This document shows positions 17,125 through 26,800 of a stretch of 42,861 nucleotides of DNA, piece by piece. The stretch comes from Candidatus Hydrogenedentota bacterium. GTDB lineage: Bacteria; Hydrogenedentota; Hydrogenedentia; Hydrogenedentales; CAITNO01. The stretch covers positions 1 through 42,861 of the forward strand of contig JAKOTZ010000181.1 of NCBI GenBank assembly GCA_029776995.1, written 5' to 3'. A program made the position numbers and the translations under genes. Under the pieces are notes generated by a model. That model worked only from the letters and a program-made list of their open reading frames with translations, did no database searches and had not been told where the DNA came from. Position 1 is the first letter of the stretch; every line of letters begins with the position of its first letter.

Positions 17125-17372
17125 ACGGTTTATTGCCTTCACGTATTCCTGCGAGACGTTTATTTCTCCGTTTTCCTGACCAGAAGCTTGAAAAAAATAA
17201 TAATGCTAAAGTCTTGCCATTTTCAACAAAAAAATTATCTTTTTTTCAGATTCCGCCATGCCGGTTTCAGCAGAAGCGCTTTAACAGGAGGATACGAATA
17301 AAATATTATTACCTGTGCGCCGCCATTTGTGGTTTAAGCCCCTTTTTACGCTGTAACAGCCAATTAAGATGT
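17125..17372. other. AT-rich intergenic stretch between divergent fadN and GT9 genes
   Basis: The gap between the two divergent genes is about 350 bases. Beyond the fad promoter and operator, the section around 17160-17310 is clearly AT-rich, with A and T runs, and holds no recognisable gene. An open frame upstream of 17373 continues the GT9 reading frame but encodes a lysine/phenylalanine-rich sequence unlike the family. The GT9 promoter probably lies here, but I could not single one out. Confidence 0.5.
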
Positions 17373-18422
17373 ATGTCAAACCTGCCTGAACGTATTTTGA
17401 TTATCCGTCTGGGAGCGATCGGAGATGTTATCCGTGTTCTCCCGGCCCTGTTTGCGCTGCGGGAGCATTTCCCTACGGCCCGCATCGACTGGGTGGTAGA
17501 AGCCCGGAGCGCCAACATCCTGGAAGGGAATCCCGCGCTGAACGGTTTGCTCATCTTCAACCGAAGCGGAAATTTCGTGCGGGATACCAGGGAATTTCTC
17601 AAACTCATGGATGCCGTTAGGCGGGGCGGCTATGGCCTCGTGCTGGATTTCCACGGCATTTTCAAAAGCGGCCTGCTTTGCATGGCAAGCAAAGCCGCAA
17701 GACGGGTGGGATTTTCCCGACCCAGAGCGCAGGAAGGCAGTTGGCTCTTTCTGAATGAACGGGTCAGTTTGCCGTCCAGCCGTCTGAACCGGATTGAGGA
17801 AAACCTGGAACTGGCCCGGGCGGTGGGCGCGCGCAGGGGTGTGTTGGATGTTCTTATCGCGGTAGCCCCGGAAATCCAGATGGAAGTGGAATCCTGGTTT
17901 GAGGAGAAATTTGATTCCGGTAAACTGCTGGTCGCGGTACATGCGCCGGTGGAACGTCCTGAAAAACAGTGGCCGCCGGAGTATTTCGCGGAGCTGTGTG
18001 ATCTGTTGCTCTCTGACGGCCGATTCGAGCCTTTTCTGACCTGGGGCCCGGGACAGTGGGATCAAGTACAAAAGGTAGCTTCGCTGTGCCGCAGGAATCC
18101 CGCCATCGCGCCGGAAACGCCTTCGCTGAAACATCTTGCCTGGCTACTGCATACAGCCGATGTATTCGTGGGGGGCGACACCGGACCCATGCACCTGGCT
18201 TCCGCCATGGGTACGCCGGTGGTAGCATTGTTCGGTGGGACGGATCCCGCGAAACACCATCCGCTTCGCGAACCCTGTATCGTGCTGGACGGATGCCCAT
18301 GCCACGTTGTAAACCGAAAAAACGTGGACCGGAAAAACGGTCCCGCATGGATGCGCAATATCACCCCACGGTCTGTTTACGAGGCCACTGTGCGGCTTGC
18401 AACCGGCGGCCGGAAAATGTAA
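17373..18422 (+). CDS. Glycosyltransferase family 9 (LPS heptosyltransferase-like)
   Basis: 349 residues from MSNLPERILIIRLGAIGDVI, the classic GT9 start. The C-terminal donor-binding signature is FVGGDTGPMHLASAMGTPVVALFGGTDP. GT9 enzymes add ADP-activated heptose to the inner core of lipopolysaccharide on the cytoplasmic face of the inner membrane. This supports a Gram-negative envelope. The specific step (WaaC or WaaF) cannot be decided. The reading frame is open much further upstream (to 17133), but residues before 17373 do not fit the family, so the ATG at 17373 is preferred. It has only a weak Shine-Dalgarno (TAAGAT). No other LPS gene is nearby. Confidence 0.9.
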   Translation: MSNLPERILIIRLGAIGDVIRVLPALFALREHFPTARIDWVVEARSANILEGNPALNGLLIFNRSGNFVRDTREFLKLMDAVRRGGYGLVLDFHGIFKSGLLCMASKAARRVGFSRPRAQEGSWLFLNERVSLPSSRLNRIEENLELARAVGARRGVLDVLIAVAPEIQMEVESWFEEKFDSGKLLVAVHAPVERPEKQWPPEYFAELCDLLLSDGRFEPFLTWGPGQWDQVQKVASLCRRNPAIAPETPSLKHLAWLLHTADVFVGGDTGPMHLASAMGTPVVALFGGTDPAKHHPLREPCIVLDGCPCHVVNRKNVDRKNGPAWMRNITPRSVYEATVRLATGGRKM

Positions 18423-18693
18423 CACCCCTGCATCGGATCTGTCCTGTGTACTCATTTTTTAGAGACGGTTTTAATATGCCGTATCGTATGGCTTCGGGGG
18501 ATTGGTCCTGTATGATGTCTTCTATGACCGAGATGGAAACGTTTCAGAAGAGGATCCGATCAGGAATGGGTATCCTGGTTGCGATTTTGCGGTTTGCCGC
18601 TGATAAAACTGACAAACTCCATCGTGCTGCATAGAGGATGTTATTCCAAGCTGTCGCTTTAGTATGGTTAAACTCAAATTATAGGACGCTGTT
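18423..18693. other. Intergenic region without a convincing gene
   Basis: A 52-codon open frame starts at 18476 but lacks a ribosome-binding site and any recognisable sequence. No hairpin followed by a T-run was found. The region probably contains the promoter of the lipoprotein gene. Confidence 0.4.
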
Positions 18694-19377
18694 ATGAAGA
18701 TTATTCGGCCAGGATTATTGGTGCAGGTCAGTATATGGGCATGCTGTGCGCTGATTTTCTCCTGCGCGCCGCCTCCGCCGCCTCCACCGCCACCGGAAAC
18801 CGCCGGTCCCCAGACGGCGGAGGAAGTTTTTGCCCTCATCAGCCCGATTATTCAGCCTCTGCGCGTGGCCGCGGCCAGTAAGAACGTTACGATCAGCCCC
18901 GCTGACCGGGACCTGATGATCAGCCAGCTGGGCCAGGCCGTGGCGCAATACGGCGGAACTGAATTCGGCAGGCAGGCTCTTGCCCGGCTGGGACAGGAAA
19001 TCGCGGATCTTGCCCTGACCTTCAGCAGAGATGAGCGATATCGGGCCACGCTGATTTGCCTGGACGCGCATAACGTGTTGAACATGTCCAGCGCCCTGCT
19101 GAATCGGCTGGGAGAACGCGCGCAGAAAATGATCTCACAACCTGCCGTTCGCACCCGGGGATTCCTGGAGGATAAACAAAACGGCGACCTGTACGCGTTT
19201 CTGGAACTCCTGGATCGCCAATCAGGAAAAATCAAAACCATTCAGTTGCGGGAAGGGGAGGAGAGCGACGGTATACAGCTGTTGCGTATTATCGGCCGCA
19301 ACCGGGGCGTTCGGATTGAATACCTGGAAATCCCGGGCCTGATCGTGGATATCGATTTTGAGCGTTCGGGAATGTGA
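18694..19377 (+). CDS. Proline-rich outer-membrane or periplasmic lipoprotein of unknown function
   Basis: 227 residues. A short signal peptide ends in a lipobox-like LIFSC (Cys28), followed immediately by a run of prolines broken by one alanine pair (APPPPPPPPPE), a typical flexible spacer after the lipid anchor. The remainder is a mostly alpha-helical domain (ISQLGQAVAQYGGTEFGRQALARL), ending with a short beta-rich part (IIGRNRGVRIEYLEIPG, IVDIDFERS). I do not recognise the family. The start has AGGACG 6 bases upstream. It stands alone between GT9 and the convergent ilvD. Confidence 0.7.
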   Translation: MKIIRPGLLVQVSIWACCALIFSCAPPPPPPPPPETAGPQTAEEVFALISPIIQPLRVAAASKNVTISPADRDLMISQLGQAVAQYGGTEFGRQALARLGQEIADLALTFSRDERYRATLICLDAHNVLNMSSALLNRLGERAQKMISQPAVRTRGFLEDKQNGDLYAFLELLDRQSGKIKTIQLREGEESDGIQLLRIIGRNRGVRIEYLEIPGLIVDIDFERSGM

Positions 19378-19385
19378 ACAGAACA

Positions 19386-19420
19386 GAACCGGCCGGATCC
19401 ACTCCGATGCCGACCGGTTC
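19386..19420. terminator. Weak inverted repeat between convergent lipoprotein and ilvD genes
   Basis: GAACCGG (19386-19392) and CCGGTTC (19414-19420) flank a 21-base loop between two convergent stops. There is no T-run on the + strand and only a broken one (TGTTCTGTTC) on the - strand. It could be a weak shared terminator. Confidence 0.3.
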
Positions 19421-19443
19421 ATCCTCGAATTCTGGAGCGGATT

Positions 19444-21114
19444 TCACTGAAACACCGCGCCGGTGTTAGCGCTGGTCACCAGCTGCTGGTAACGGCGCAG
19501 CCAACCGGTAAGCTGCCGGTCTGGAGGCGATCCCAGCTGCTGACGGCGCTGCTGCAATTCGGTATCGGATACTTTCAGTTCCAGTTTTCTTCCGGGAATA
19601 TCGATCGAAATAATATCCCCGGGACGCACCAGGGCAATCGGACCGCCGGCGGCCGCCTCAGGGCTGACGTGACCGATGCAGGCGCCGCGGGTGCCACCGG
19701 AAAAACGGCCGTCCGTAATAAGGCTGACCGATTTCCCCAGTCCCGCGCCCATCACCGCCGAGGTCGGCGCCAGCATTTCACGCATACCCGGACCACCTTT
19801 TGGCCCTTCGTAGCGGATAACAATGACGTTGCCGGGCTTAACCTGTCCCTCCAGAATGCCCTTCATCGCGTCCTCTTCACTTTCAAACACGATCGCCGGG
19901 CCCTCATGGCGGAGCATTTCCGGGTCCACGCCGGCCTGTTTCACAATCGCTCCGTCCAGCGCCAGGTTGCCGAACAGAATGGCCAGTCCGCCGGTCTGGC
20001 TGTAGGCATTCTCCAGCGTACGGATTACTTCGGTGTCCCGGGATCTCGCGCCGCCGATATTTTCACCGATACTTTTTCCGGTAACGGTCAAGCAGTCCAG
20101 ATGTAAAATGCCTTCCCGCTGGGCGAGTTCTCCCAATATCGCGTGAATGCCGCCGGCCCGGTCAACATCCGCCATGTGCCAGTGGGATGAGGGCGACACC
20201 TTGCAAATATTAGGAACCCGCGCGCTGATTTCGTTCAGCCGGGTCAGCGGATAGGGAATGCCCGCTTCGTGGGCAATGGCCATCGTGTGCAGGACTGTAT
20301 TGGTAGATCCCCCCATGGCCATATCCAGCGCGAACGCGTTGTCTATCGATTTTTCAGTCACAATATCCAGCGGCTTGATATCCAGGCGGATGAGCTCCAG
20401 AATCTGGCGGGCCGCCTGCTTCACCAGGTCTTTCCGACGCGGATCCGTGGCGACAATGGAACCGTTGCCCGGCAACGCCATCCCCAGGGCCTCACACAGG
20501 CAGTTCATGGAGTTGGCGGTAAACATGCCGGAACAGGATCCCGGAGACGGACAGGCGGAACATTCCAGCTCTTCGAGCTGCGCGTCGTTCAGTTCACCTT
20601 TTTTATACGCGCCCACCGCTTCGAACACGCTGATCAGGTCCGTGTCTTTCCCACCGATCCGACGCCCCGTTTCCATCGGACCACCCGATACAAAAATAGT
20701 GGGAATATTGCACCGCATTGCCGCCATAAGCATACCCGGAACAATTTTGTCGCAGTTGGGAATGCAGATCATCCCGTCGAAACGATGCGCCTTGATCATG
20801 GTCTCAACGCAGTCGGCAATCAGCTCCCGGGAGGGCAGGCTGTATTTCATGCCCTCGTGGCCCATCGCAATGCCGTCACAAATGCCGATCGTGTTGAATT
20901 CAAAAGCTATGCCGCCGGCTTCTTCCACCGCCTGTTTGGCAATGCGCCCCAGCTCATCCAGGTGTACGTGGCCGGGAATAATCTCAACGAAACTGTTGCA
21001 TATCCCGATAAACGGCTTATCAAAATCGCTCCTGGATTTTACTTTTCCCGTGGCGTAAAAGAGTGAACGGTGTGGGGCGCGTTCAAAGCCACGTTTAACC
21101 TGATCACTGCGCAT
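19444..21114 (-). CDS. ilvD: Dihydroxy-acid dehydratase
   Basis: 556 residues, the normal length. IlvD dehydrates 2,3-dihydroxy-isovalerate and -methylvalerate to the 2-keto acids in valine, isoleucine and leucine synthesis. Candidate Fe-S cluster cysteines are present: Cys79 in [15 protein letters not shown], Cys121 in [12 protein letters not shown] and Cys194 in [28 protein letters not shown] and [18 protein letters not shown] are also canonical. The gene is alone; no other branched-chain amino acid gene is in the window. It is preceded by a hairpin with a T-run (21180-21211), which could act as terminator of the upstream small gene or as attenuator. The ATG has GGAGAAGGAGA 6 bases upstream. 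Confidence 0.97.
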   Translation of the reverse strand: MRSDQVKRGFERAPHRSLFYATGKVKSRSDFDKPFIGICNSFVEIIPGHVHLDELGRIAKQAVEEAGGIAFEFNTIGICDGIAMGHEGMKYSLPSRELIADCVETMIKAHRFDGMICIPNCDKIVPGMLMAAMRCNIPTIFVSGGPMETGRRIGGKDTDLISVFEAVGAYKKGELNDAQLEELECSACPSPGSCSGMFTANSMNCLCEALGMALPGNGSIVATDPRRKDLVKQAARQILELIRLDIKPLDIVTEKSIDNAFALDMAMGGSTNTVLHTMAIAHEAGIPYPLTRLNEISARVPNICKVSPSSHWHMADVDRAGGIHAILGELAQREGILHLDCLTVTGKSIGENIGGARSRDTEVIRTLENAYSQTGGLAILFGNLALDGAIVKQAGVDPEMLRHEGPAIVFESEEDAMKGILEGQVKPGNVIVIRYEGPKGGPGMREMLAPTSAVMGAGLGKSVSLITDGRFSGGTRGACIGHVSPEAAAGGPIALVRPGDIISIDIPGRKLELKVSDTELQQRRQQLGSPPDRQLTGWLRRYQQLVTSANTGAVFQ

Positions 21115-21167
21115 GAAAAATCTCCTTCTCCGGATGGTGAGGAAAAAATTTCCCCTTTTAAATTAAT

Positions 21168-21211
21168 GGAAAAAGTATACGCCCGGCTGGTCTGACCAGA
21201 CAAACCGGGCG
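21168..21211 (-). terminator. Intrinsic terminator or attenuator upstream of ilvD
   Basis: On the - strand a two-part stem forms. CGCCCGG/CCGGGCG outer arms (21180-21186 and 21205-21211) enclose a perfect inner arm pair CTGGTC/GACCAG (21187-21199), with a 5-base bulge. It is followed by GTATACTTTTTCC. It lies 40 bases downstream of the small membrane peptide gene and 66 bases upstream of ilvD. Confidence 0.7.
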
Positions 21212-21250
21212 GCGGCAGGGACAGGCCAAGTCACAGACAAGGGAAAAACC

Positions 21251-21388
21251 TCACTTTTGGCTGAGTCCCATTGCCAGGATCCAGGTGAACACCGTCACCC
21301 AAAGCTGCAGGAACATTTGAGCCGCGTAATCATCCTGGGCGCGGGCTGGAACGCTGTTTTTTGTCAAGGCGTTGACGTGTTTTTTCAT
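21251..21388 (-). CDS. Small membrane peptide, 45 residues, unknown function
   Basis: The - strand ATG at 21388 is preceded by AAAGGAG with a 7-base spacer, one of the better ribosome-binding sites in the window. The product begins MKKHVNALTKNSVPARAQDD. After the acidic pair comes a single hydrophobic helix (MFLQLWVTVFTWILAMGL, residues 25-42), and the peptide ends SQK. The charge pattern (basic N-terminus, basic C-terminal residue) fits a single-pass inner-membrane peptide. Supporting features are a 33-base nested inverted repeat just upstream (21414-21446) and an intrinsic terminator downstream. Together these give a complete small transcription unit. I do not recognise a family. A leader peptide for ilvD is less likely because branched-chain codons are not clustered. 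Confidence 0.55.
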   Translation of the reverse strand: MKKHVNALTKNSVPARAQDDYAAQMFLQLWVTVFTWILAMGLSQK

Positions 21389-21413
21389 GGCCGGCTCCTT
21401 TCATAGGGTGGGT

Positions 21414-21446
21414 AACCGTTCATTTAAACATACGTTTAAAACGGTT
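21414..21446. promoter_or_regulatory. Nested inverted repeat upstream of the small peptide gene
   Basis: Inner arms TTTAAAC (21423-21429) and GTTTAAA (21434-21440) surround ATAC. Outer arms AACCGTT (21414-21420) and AACGGTT (21440-21446) lie around them. It is centred about 42 bases upstream of the peptide start, a usual place for an operator. It is also between the pbpC stop and the peptide gene, but has no T-run fitting a terminator. Confidence 0.45.
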
Positions 21447-21490
21447 GTTTGTTACGGCCGGCCATCAAAAAACTTTTCTAAAATTCCCTT

Positions 21491-23815
21491 CTATTCCACG
21501 GATATAGACACCGCTGAGGTATCCCCGGAATCATCCATAACTGCAATTTGGTGGTTCCCGGACGATATCCTTGCCGGAAAAGCGACTCCTCCCGCGCACT
21601 TTCCCAGGTAAATGCCATCCAGAAACCAGTAAACCGAGCCAAACCCCGCCGGTGATGATTTCAGTAATACCTCAACGGCGCCATCCGCGGAAGTCGCGAT
21701 AAACTGCGCGTTGGCTGCCGGGCTGCGAATGGTCAGTCGGCCTGATGGCGCCCTTTCCGGAGTCGGCCCATTTTTAACCGGAAAATGTCGATGCTCCGCA
21801 AGATCCCAGTCACCGGCTGAATCAGCACACAAAAAATTATTCAGCGGCTGGTGGGATAATCCGCAGACCCTTTCCAAAGGCATCTGTACGGGCATATCCG
21901 ATTCGATGGTTCTGGGACACCGATTGGATGCCGGCATCCCGGAGTCCGCGCATACACGAACTTTTTTCAGCCATTGCGACAGATCCGGGTAATCAGGATA
22001 ATCCTTTGGAGGCAGACGCCTGAACACTGCCCCAAGGATTGGCAACGCGGCGTTCCGGCTGGTCAGGCCGGGAGAACGACTTCCGCTGTCCTGTCCTACC
22101 CAAACCCCAACAAGATAATGGGCATTGAATCCCACGGTCCACGCATCGCGGTACCCGGCAGACGTTCCGGTTTTCCAGCATACCCGGGGCGCGTACCGCG
22201 CCTCTCTTTCCAGGGTTCCCGGCAGGTCACCCGGCAGAGGCTGTTCCATCATTCTCCAGAGCATGGCGCAGATATCCGGCCGCAACAGGAGCTGTGCCGG
22301 AGGAGATTCCCCGCAACGCAACAGAACTGGGGATTGCGCGCTGCCGAAGCGGGCAATTCCCATATATAACGTTAACAGTTCCTCCAATGTAACCTCGACA
22401 CTTCCCAGCGGCGAGCCCAATCCCCAGATTTCCCGCATCAGATTGGGATCCCGAATGCCCGATCCGACCAGCCAGCTCCGAAACGCGTCAGACCCGATCC
22501 GTTTCAGCACTACCACCGCCGGGATATTCAGGGACATTCGCAACGCTTCCGTGGTCGTGACCAGCCCTTCAAAATCGCCGCTGAAATTACCCGGGCGATA
22601 AGACCCGTAGTCCACGGGACCATCCAACAGCAGCTCATCCGGATACAGCAGTCCCCGCTCCATCGCCAGACCATACACAAAGGGTTTCAGGGCAGAACCC
22701 GGAGAACGTCGGGACCGCGCGTGATCGACCTGGGCTCCGGGCGCATCCGCCCAGAAGTCCCGGCTGCCTGCCCAGGCCAGCACCTCGCCGGACGGCACGT
22801 CCATCACAATTACAGCCGCCTGGTCAGCCAGTCCATTCAATCTCGCCAGATGGGCACGGGTTACCAGCTCCGTTATGCGCTGAATATCCCGGTCCAAGGT
22901 GGTCTGGACAATACCTGAGAAACTTTTTGCGTTCCTGACGTAAAACGCAGGATGTGCCGCCTCCCGAGGGAAATCATGGCGGCCTAGATGGACCATCGGG
23001 TCATCCAGCGCCTCTTCACAGGCCGCTTTGCTGATGGCACCCGCCCGCAAAAGTCTCCTGAGGATCTCATTCCGCCGTTTCAGGGCACCCTGGGGATTTT
23101 TCAGGGGATTCAGACGGCCGGGCGCCTGTGGCATCCCGGCGAGCAGCGCCGCCTCCGAGAGGCTGAGATCCCGCGCTGGACGCCCGAAAAAACGTCTTGC
23201 GGCGGCTTCAATACCGATACTATTGCCCCCGAAAGGCGCGTGGTTAAGATACAGTTCCAGAATTTTCCTTTTGTCAAGTGTCCGCTCTATGCGCAGGGCA
23301 GTCCAGGCTTCCCGAACCTTGTCCAGCAGCGTACGGCTTCGATATCCCCTTATCTGCCTGGCCAGCTGCATGGTGATGGTCGAGGCGCCCGATACCGGCC
23401 TTCGGTGCAGGATCCACTGCACGACCGCGCGGCCAACCGCCAGCGGATCGATCCCGCCATGACGGAAAAATCGCCGGTCTTCCGCCGCCAGCACCGCGCT
23501 GACTGCCCATGGATTAACCTGTTCCAGCCCAACCGGTATCTGCCATTGTTCACGGGCATCTGGAAATACCATCAGCAGATTGGCATTTCGATCCTGAATA
23601 ACCAGAGATGACACCTCCAGGTTTCGGGAAATTAACTCTTCTGAAAGGGGAGGGACGAACCGTGCAACTACAGACGTCAGCTCAGGGCTGAAATAACCGG
23701 CTGCCAAAAAGATCGCGCCGGTTACAGCTACTGGAAAAAAACAGCGCTTCCAATGCCGCGGCACCGCGCGGATACATCCTTTCAGCTTGGTTTTCGCCCG
23801 ACTGAAATAACGCAT
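21491..23815 (-). CDS. pbpC: Penicillin-binding protein 1C
   Basis: 774 residues. A single membrane anchor (about 26-42) is followed by the GT51 glycosyltransferase, with catalytic Glu112 in AAEDRRFFRHGGIDP, then GASTITMQLAR and LELYLNHAPFGGNSIG. The transpeptidase has Ser374-Lys377 in SPGSALKPF, MSLN, and CWKTGTSAGYRDAW as KTG motif. The C-terminus is the BiPBP_C beta domain. It builds and cross-links peptidoglycan on the periplasmic side. The gene starts 2 bases after the alpha-2-macroglobulin stop, the same pairing as pbpC-yfhM in E. coli, where the macroglobulin is thought to trap proteases that enter after cell-wall damage and PbpC repairs the wall. Confidence 0.95.
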   Translation of the reverse strand: MRYFSRAKTKLKGCIRAVPRHWKRCFFPVAVTGAIFLAAGYFSPELTSVVARFVPPLSEELISRNLEVSSLVIQDRNANLLMVFPDAREQWQIPVGLEQVNPWAVSAVLAAEDRRFFRHGGIDPLAVGRAVVQWILHRRPVSGASTITMQLARQIRGYRSRTLLDKVREAWTALRIERTLDKRKILELYLNHAPFGGNSIGIEAAARRFFGRPARDLSLSEAALLAGMPQAPGRLNPLKNPQGALKRRNEILRRLLRAGAISKAACEEALDDPMVHLGRHDFPREAAHPAFYVRNAKSFSGIVQTTLDRDIQRITELVTRAHLARLNGLADQAAVIVMDVPSGEVLAWAGSRDFWADAPGAQVDHARSRRSPGSALKPFVYGLAMERGLLYPDELLLDGPVDYGSYRPGNFSGDFEGLVTTTEALRMSLNIPAVVVLKRIGSDAFRSWLVGSGIRDPNLMREIWGLGSPLGSVEVTLEELLTLYMGIARFGSAQSPVLLRCGESPPAQLLLRPDICAMLWRMMEQPLPGDLPGTLEREARYAPRVCWKTGTSAGYRDAWTVGFNAHYLVGVWVGQDSGSRSPGLTSRNAALPILGAVFRRLPPKDYPDYPDLSQWLKKVRVCADSGMPASNRCPRTIESDMPVQMPLERVCGLSHQPLNNFLCADSAGDWDLAEHRHFPVKNGPTPERAPSGRLTIRSPAANAQFIATSADGAVEVLLKSSPAGFGSVYWFLDGIYLGKCAGGVAFPARISSGNHQIAVMDDSGDTSAVSISVE

Positions 23816-23817
23816 TT

Positions 23818-26800
23818 TCAGGGTAATCTAATGGTTACCGTGCCTCCAGGCAGTCCGGCGCGCGCCTCAGGAGAATACATGCCTTCAGCGGTAACGCCAG
23901 GATAAACAAACCGGCCGGTCGAAACCGCTCTGGTCAGGAAGTAACACCATTTTTTACCCTTTGGCAATTCATCGAATACCAAAATCAGCCGGTCATCGCG
24001 TATTTCATTGAAGGAAGGCGTGAGGATGTTTCTTTCAGTAAGCGGAGTATTTTCTTGCGCGTCCGGATTGTTGTTTTCCGGGCGAACAGATATGCCCAGC
24101 CCCATGGCTGCCAGCGCGTCGGGGTCCAGCCGCGGATTTACGGGCTCCAGCCCCGCCGGCAACGGTATGGACACCGCAACGTTTTTACGGTTCGCGCCTG
24201 ACTCGATACGGATCTGCCCGACATAACTTTCTCCCTGAACCAGCCCGTCCTCCCATGGGGCCGGTATCCGGCCGGGTTTAAACCAGTTCAGACTGATCTT
24301 CAGTCCGCCTTCTTCGTACTGTTGCTGGATCTGATTTTTCTTCATCCCTTCACGAACACACCGAATCCACAGGGATGTTGCCCCCGTGTTGCGGACCAGA
24401 AACCGGGCGTCCTTTCCTTTTGCTGACAGGGTAACCGTCCGCGTTCCTTCGAAAAGCTCCTCTCCCTGGGGGCCGGTCATCACCCCCGCGGCTTTACCTC
24501 CGACATGTACGCCGCGAACACGATGGTACGCGCTGAGGGCCGCACACAGAAAGGCGCTTTCCTGTGTGGTCAGCCGTTCCGCCCTGGTCAGGGCATAACG
24601 GGCCGCCTCAGCCATGCCATCGAGTTCACCCAAAGGAAGTGGAATGGCACAACCCGCCAGCAGGGCCAGCGCAGTTTCCCGGCGGGGAGACATCAACGCG
24701 CCGCCGTCTTCCTGTTTCCGAACGGGCACAATCGCTTCCGCCTTCCGGTAAACCTCCGCCCGCGCCGCGTCGCCGGTCAACCGGGCGACAACAGCGGTAA
24801 GCAGCATGCGGGCACTCTCTGGAAGGGGCGCTTTCTCCAACTGCCACGCGAGGTCCAATATGCCCGGTTCAGGCTGAAGGGAAAGCACGTATGCGGCATA
24901 AGCTCTCAGAAACAGCCCGCCGTCCGGCGAATGCCGTTCGCTGAAATTTTCTCCCCGGGCAATGGACCAAAGCCGTTTTCTCATTGCCTGCCAGGACTGG
25001 TCATCAAAGGTTGTTAACCCATTCTCCAGGGCAAGAGCAAGAAAATGAGCCGCGTATATGGTACACAGCGTATTTTCAGTTACACTTCCGGGCCACATGG
25101 CCACTCCACCTGAAGGAAGCTGTGACGCCGCGATACGGCGGCTTACGTCAGCCATGGCTTCCCGTACCCGGTTTTCGTCCCACAGCGCGTCCTGCTCCGT
25201 GCCGGTAGACAGTTCACGCAACTGGTCCGCAAGCGTGATCAGGGGCATGGCCCTGGAGATAGACTGCTCCGTGCATCCGTACGGATAGGCAGCCAAAAAA
25301 CTCACGCGATCCATCACGGGGAGCAGGGGAGAGGCAGAAGCTGTTACCGTTAATTTGAAATCATCGTCTGCCTCGAAATCTCCCGCGTCTACCGTCAGCT
25401 CTTTTCCCGGAGGCAGCTCTTCCAGGTTCACCTCAGAGCACCATAACCCCGAGAGGCCGACAGAAATGACGGTTTCCTCCTGGACAGTCTCTTTTGTTCC
25501 GTCCGCTGCTGAAGCAAATATGGCTGTCCATCGGATGATTCCCGGTTCTCTGGAAACCGTCTCAAAGGATGCGCGCAGAATTTGCTCACTGCCGGCCGCC
25601 ACGGATGCGGTGTTGGCGCCTTCCCCCTTCAGTCCGCCTTCGGCATTCCAGGAAAGGTTGACTTCACTGGGCCGCTGCGCAGTATTGACCAAACGGACCA
25701 CCGCGTCAAACGTATCTCCCTGGCGGATGAACCTGGGTACCGTCAGCCGCATAAAATAGGGCTTCCGCACGAAGATATCTGTTCCCGCGCTGCCAGCCTT
25801 ATCTCCCGTGGACGCGACGGCGGCAATATGCAGCCTCCCAACATAATCCGGTATCTGGAATGGAATAACCGCTTTACCGTCCACGCCTGTCTGAACGATA
25901 CCGCTCCACAGGGCTACCGGTTTAATCCAGTTGTCCCCAATGGCCGGAACGCCGCCGAGCCTCCGCTCCAGCGCGTCGCCGCCCACGGCTTCAGCAAGCC
26001 AGGCATCGGTATTGACCTTGTCGTAATAATCGGACCGACCAAACACACCCTTTCTGGGGCGCTCGAACCACCTGAAGGGATCCGGATCGTCATATCCCAG
26101 AATGTCATGTATGCCCTGGTCGACCGCGGCAACGGTGAGCTCAGCGGAAACCGGCTCTCCCGTGGCATTCCGAGTTTCCACGGAGAGGTTCAGCAGCTGG
26201 TCCGGCCGGATTTCAGGCGGCGCGTCGGGAAAGGTAATCTGCAGGTTTCGATCCGGCAGGGTTACCCGCAAATTCGCCGCGCCGAAAACGGCAATTGGAA
26301 CCCCGGCTGCCGGAGCGTCTGTCGTCGAACGGACCACCGTCACCAGGGCCCAGGCGTTGGGGAAAAATGCTTCCCGAACCGGAATGGACAGGCGTCCCTG
26401 CCCCTGTTGCACCGGACAGCGCCAGCTATCCAGAATCCTGTCCTGTTCCAGCGCGACGAAAGCCATACCGTCAAACGGAGCCTGGATGGTCAGTTCACAG
26501 GTCTCTCCCGGCGTATAGCGTTCTTTATCCGTTGTGACCTTGACCAAAGACGGACGGCTGTCCTCCGCCAGGGAAATCCCGTTCCAGCCCGCGAAAATAA
26601 CCGACGTCGCGTATAACGGTGTAGCTGAAGAAAAAACCCGGATCCGGTACCGTCCCCACAAATCTTTGAGTGAGAAATCGGTTTCTCCCGCGCCCTGGGA
26701 CAGGGGAATCTGCCGTGTTTCCAGGGTCACGTAATAGGGTTCTGCGTGTATGGTATAACCGTTGTCCATCCGGCGAACGTGATAATTCCACCGTTCTGTT

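Noticed and set aside
17133-17372. 80-residue N-terminal extension of the GT9 enzyme
   Set aside because: AT-rich, Lys/Phe-rich residues without family similarity; the conserved GT9 start is at 17373.
18476-18634. 52-codon + strand frame between GT9 and lipoprotein genes
   Set aside because: No Shine-Dalgarno, Met-rich random-looking product, no hydrophobic helix of usual form.
20258-21066. Two overlapping long + strand frames opposite ilvD
   Set aside because: Both mirror the highly conserved ilvD coding sequence.
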